Shown: positions 53,377 to 55,862 of the stretch, in pieces
Numbering within the stretch: position 1 is the first letter of the stretch
Layout: each line of letters starts with the position of its first letter
Source: Acidobacteria bacterium 13_1_20CM_3_53_8
Lineage (GTDB): Bacteria > Acidobacteriota > Blastocatellia > Pyrinomonadales > Pyrinomonadaceae
Assembly: GCA_001920415.1 (NCBI GenBank)
Contig: MNJR01000153.1
Span: 1-55,862 of the forward strand
Direction of reading: 5' to 3'
Length of the DNA: 55,862 bases
Translations under genes and position numbers: made by a program
Notes under the pieces: model-generated
Seen by the model: the letters and a program-made list of their open reading frames with translations, nothing else
Told to the model about the DNA's origin: nothing
Database searches by the model: none

Positions 53377-53433
53377 AAGGCTTGCGCTTTTCTGTCAACT
53401 GCGTATCTCCTAAGTTTTATAAAAACCCTTTTT

Positions 53434-54246
53434 ATGGTCTGGGAGTCTTCCTCAAAACGTAAAGAGTCCTGGGACGCGCTGATTCAGCGAGCCGACCGGC
53501 TGGCTGAGAAGTATGATTCGGTAAAGGAACTGCTGCTCTTTTATGCGAAGCTGCTCTGCGCGCAGAAAGAAATTTACGAGCGCCTTCGCAGCCGTAAGGG
53601 CTGGCTTCCTTCCGGTCTGCTTGAAGAAGATTTAACGGTCGTGCGCGTGATGATGCCGGAGTTGCTACGGAGTATTGAGAAGAGCGGCACAGCTTCGCTT
53701 GTAGAGGAAGCGAAGCTGCTTTTGCAGGCAAGTGATGATGAGATTGACCGTATGCTGCTCGAACAGTGGCGCGCACCATCGGACGCGTCGTTCTTCGCCA
53801 AAGCATTCTTGCAGCCTTACGCTCGATGGCTGGCCGAATCCGGCGCTCGCCCCATAGATAGAGACCTGGGCGAAGGAGAAAATCACTGCCCGTTCTGCGG
53901 AGGCCCGCCTCAACTCAGCTTCCTTTTGAACAAAGAAGCTACTGCGGAGAGCGGCAACCGCGATCTGCTCTGTTCTACTTGTCTGACCAGTTGGCCTTTC
54001 AGGCGCGTCGTCTGCGCCAATTGCGGTGAAGAGCGGCCATCGAAGCTCGGATACTTTCAATCGCCGGAATACGAACACGTCAGAGTTGAAGCCTGCGATA
54101 CCTGTCGGCACTACATCAAGGGAATTGATCTAACGCGCCTAGGTTTAGCCGTTCCCCTGGTTGACGAGGTGGCGGCTGCTCCACTGGATTTGTGGGCGCA
54201 GGAGCATGGCTACACAAAAATCGAACTGAATTTAGTAGGACTTTAA
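53434..54246 (+). CDS. fdhE: FdhE formate dehydrogenase accessory protein
   Basis: A 270-residue cytoplasmic protein with an alpha-helical N-terminal half and a rubredoxin-like C-terminal half: NHCPFCGGPPQLSFLL, LLCSTCLTSWPFRRVVCANC and EACDTCRHYIKGIDLT provide four CxxC knuckles for iron. FdhE assists assembly of respiratory formate dehydrogenases before Tat export. It is shorter than E. coli FdhE (309), mostly in the N-terminus. It lies ahead of fdnG, 400 bp away with a palindrome between them. Confidence 0.92.
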   Translation: MVWESSSKRKESWDALIQRADRLAEKYDSVKELLLFYAKLLCAQKEIYERLRSRKGWLPSGLLEEDLTVVRVMMPELLRSIEKSGTASLVEEAKLLLQASDDEIDRMLLEQWRAPSDASFFAKAFLQPYARWLAESGARPIDRDLGEGENHCPFCGGPPQLSFLLNKEATAESGNRDLLCSTCLTSWPFRRVVCANCGEERPSKLGYFQSPEYEHVRVEACDTCRHYIKGIDLTRLGLAVPLVDEVAAAPLDLWAQEHGYTKIELNLVGL

Positions 54247-54253
54247 GAATAGT

Positions 54254-54366
54254 AGGGATGAAAGAAGGGATGAAGGATGAATAAGAAGGAGTGAATAGGT
54301 CAACATGCAATTGACTCACTCTTACTCATCCCTTATCCCTCATCCTTCATCCCTTCTTTCATCCCT
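54254..54366. repeat. Palindromic repeat, family B, copy 3 (27-bp perfect arms)
   Basis: 54254-54280 and 54340-54366 are perfect 27-bp complements of GGGATGA-type repeats. The loop adds GTGAATAGGTCAA facing TTGACTCACTC as a second stem. Another CATCCCTCATCCCTA tail extends the right side. It lies 8 bases after the fdhE stop. Confidence 0.92.
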
Positions 54367-54405
54367 CATCCCTCATCCCTATTAGGCCGCGTCCTAAAAT
54401 CAAGG

Positions 54406-54432
54406 TTGACATTTACCAGAACGAGGCATAAT
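54406..54432 (+). promoter_or_regulatory. Candidate sigma-70 promoter for fdnG
   Basis: TTGACA (54406-54411) and CATAAT (54427-54432) are separated by 15 bases, a little short of the ideal 17. The leader to fdnG is about 215 bases and holds a GTGAGC/GCTCAC pair near 54488-54510. Confidence 0.45.
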
Positions 54433-54647
54433 CTTCCGCCAAATCCGAAATAGCGCCGCCCCCTTTATTTAACGGGAGACAAAAAAGTGAGCCTCGTCAT
54501 ATCGCTCACAAGCAACCCACTCAATGCCCGTCGGGTCAGTAGCGTTCTACGCCTTCAAGTAGCTGTCAGCCTGTATCAACTTCAACTAAAACCTCCTCTA
54601 AATAATCCTTATCGTGTTCATCTCTTCTTTCTAAGGAGATAGCCAGT

Positions 54648-55862
54648 ATGGATAGAAGAACATTCATTAAAACAACGATTGTCGGAGGGGCTGCGGTTTC
54701 CGCCTTCGGCTTTAATCTCACACAAGTTCGCGCGCAGACGCAGGCATTGAAGATCGCGCGCACGACCGAGACGCGCTCGACCTGTCCTTACTGCTCCGTA
54801 AGCTGCGGCGTCATCATCCACACGATCGGAGACCGTGCCAAGAACACAACGCCGCAGGTCGTGCATGTAGAAGGAGACCCAGATCACCCGATCAATCGCG
54901 GCACGCTCTGCCCGAAAGGCGCTTCGCTCGAACAGGACATCTTGAACGAGCGCCGCCTCGTAAAGCCGCAGGTGCGCAGACCCGGCTCCGATCACTGGGA
55001 GGACATCTCCTGGGACGATGCTATCAACGAGATTGCTCAGAAGGTGAAGAAGACGCGCGATGAGACTTTCGTTGAGCAGGATCAAAGCGGACACACAGTT
55101 AACCGTTGCGAAGGCATAGGCTGGAGCGGTGGCTGCACAGACACTAATGAACTGAACTTTCTTGCCGTCAAGACAATGCGCAGCATGGGGGTCTGCTACT
55201 TCGAAACGCAGGCCCGTGTTTGACACGGTCCGACGGTCTCCAGTTTGGGGCCCACATTCGGACGCGGCGCAATGACTAATGGCTGGATTGACATCAAGAA
55301 CACCGACATGATGTTGATCATGGGCGGCAATCCGGCTGAGAACCACCCGTGCGGTTTCAAGTGGCCGATTGAAGCTAAAACCAAACGCAATGCGAAGATG
55401 ATCGTCGTTGACCCGCGCTTTACGCGCACGGCTGCGACAGCCGATCTCTTCTTGCAGATTCGCGCTGGCGCGGACATAGCATTCTTGGGCGGCCTCATCA
55501 ACTACGCCATTGAGAACGAACGCATCGCCCATGATTATCTCGTCAACTACACCAACGCGGCCTTCATCGTTAAAGAGGGTTTCAAGCTGCCCGAAGATGG
55601 ACTCTTCTCCGGCTTCGATTCGAGCGGGCAGACTTATAACAAAGCCACCTGGAATTACGAGGAGGGCGGAAACCTAGGCCCCGTGACGGAGAACACAGCA
55701 GGCGCGGCATCTTCTAGCCCATCGTCAACTTCATCCGCCTCTTCTGCAACAAGCAGCGTCTCAAGCGGAACAACCGGCGAGCAGCATCGAGCAGGACAGC
55801 AACCGGCGCAAAACTTCGAGAACCGATCTACGCAAGTTAGAACGCGGCCTTCCACGCCTCCG
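54648..55862 (+). CDS. fdnG: Selenocysteine-containing formate dehydrogenase, catalytic subunit (partial)
   Basis: The frame starts at the ATG 54648 after AAGGAGA and reaches an in-frame TGA at 55221-55223 in the context CYFETQARV-(TGA)-HGPTVSSLGPTFGRGAMTN. This is the exact Sec context of FdnG/FdoG. The frame then stays open to the window edge, giving 405 codons with Sec192. A twin-arginine signal MDRRTFIKTTIVGG directs Tat export. TCPYCSVSCGV and GTLCPKGA carry the [4Fe-4S] ligands, and PAENHPCGFKWPIEAK and VVDPRFTRTAATADLF are molybdopterin-site segments. It oxidises formate in the periplasm with W or Mo bis-MGD. Near the edge a Ser/Thr/Ala-rich stretch replaces the usual sequence. FdnH and FdnI must lie outside. 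Confidence 0.93.
55221..55264 (+). promoter_or_regulatory. Bacterial SECIS element at the fdnG UGA codon
   Basis: Downstream of the UGA at 55221, GTCCGA (55228-55233) pairs perfectly with TCGGAC (55258-55263). An upper stem GGTCTC/GGGGCC (55235-55240 with 55247-55252) encloses a loop holding GTT. Position and shape match the bSECIS hairpin recognised by SelB. The coding sequence beneath it is kept intact. Confidence 0.75.

Noticed and set aside
55224-55862. The sequence after the UGA as a separate downstream gene
   Set aside because: It lacks its own start and ribosome-binding site, and residues on both sides of the UGA join into a continuous FdnG sequence.

Overview
The window looks like a chromosomal segment of a moderately GC-rich, Gram-negative, facultatively anaerobic soil or sediment bacterium. 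Gene content and repeat style suggest an Acidobacteriota-type genome (Blastocatellia-like), but this is inference: there is no rRNA or other phylogenetic marker here. An outer-membrane beta-barrel/decaheme pair, System II cytochrome c maturation, universal stress proteins, a NifJ-type pyruvate:ferredoxin oxidoreductase and a selenocysteine formate dehydrogenase all point to anaerobic or microaerobic respiration.

Layout. 0-5 kb: edge-truncated GCS2-like ligase (minus strand), two universal stress proteins around a flavin-binding protein, then two Crp/Fnr regulators. 5.2-16.8 kb: an electron-export island with a decaheme MtrA/DmsE-like cytochrome, an MtrB/PioB-type porin, two nonaheme cytochromes, Rieske, cytochrome b, an octaheme cytochrome, a monoheme cytochrome and an ImcH-like NapC/NirT cytochrome. 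I count 45 heme-attachment motifs, one of them CX3CH. 17.1-25.1 kb: cytochrome c assembly (ResB, CcsA), an orphan glutamyl-tRNA-reductase-like dimerisation domain, a TPR protein, and late heme synthesis (HemN, HemH, HemG). 25.1-29.1 kb (minus): NifJ and a small unknown protein. 29.6-32.7 kb: sigma-54-type response regulator and PAS-PAS histidine kinase. 33.2-41.2 kb: alcohol dehydrogenase, a broken M23 peptidase, a lipid/CoA group (acyltransferase, CoA-transferase/hydrolase, LCAT-like lipase, NAPE-PLD-like hydrolase) and a 50-residue basic protein. 41.7-49 kb: a stress island (Crp-like regulator, dienelactone-hydrolase-like, DoxX, YceI, metallothionein-like, phosphoribosyltransferase, erythromycin-esterase-like, broken DUF5335, CBS pair, glycine-zipper protein). 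49.2-52.2 kb (minus): ActE-ActC-ActA subunits of an Alternative Complex III-like module without ActB. 52.6 kb to the end: MobB-like protein, FdhE and a selenocysteine FdnG cut by the window edge.

How it may work together (inference): formate and pyruvate oxidation supply electrons to quinone or ferredoxin. Quinol is oxidised by the Rieske/cytochrome b/octaheme complex and by the ImcH-like protein. Periplasmic multiheme cytochromes pass electrons to the MtrAB-like conduit across the outer membrane. Cytochrome maturation and heme synthesis genes lie in the same direction just behind the cytochromes. One of the two Crp/Fnr proteins keeps FNR-like cysteines, both have a CRP-like recognition helix, and paired TGTGA-N6-TCACA-like sites precede the second regulator and the cytochrome island.

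A second theme is the density of long, nearly perfect palindromes in intergenic spaces. They fall into at least five core families, often nested inside copy-specific outer arms, and some overlap stop codons of neighbouring genes.
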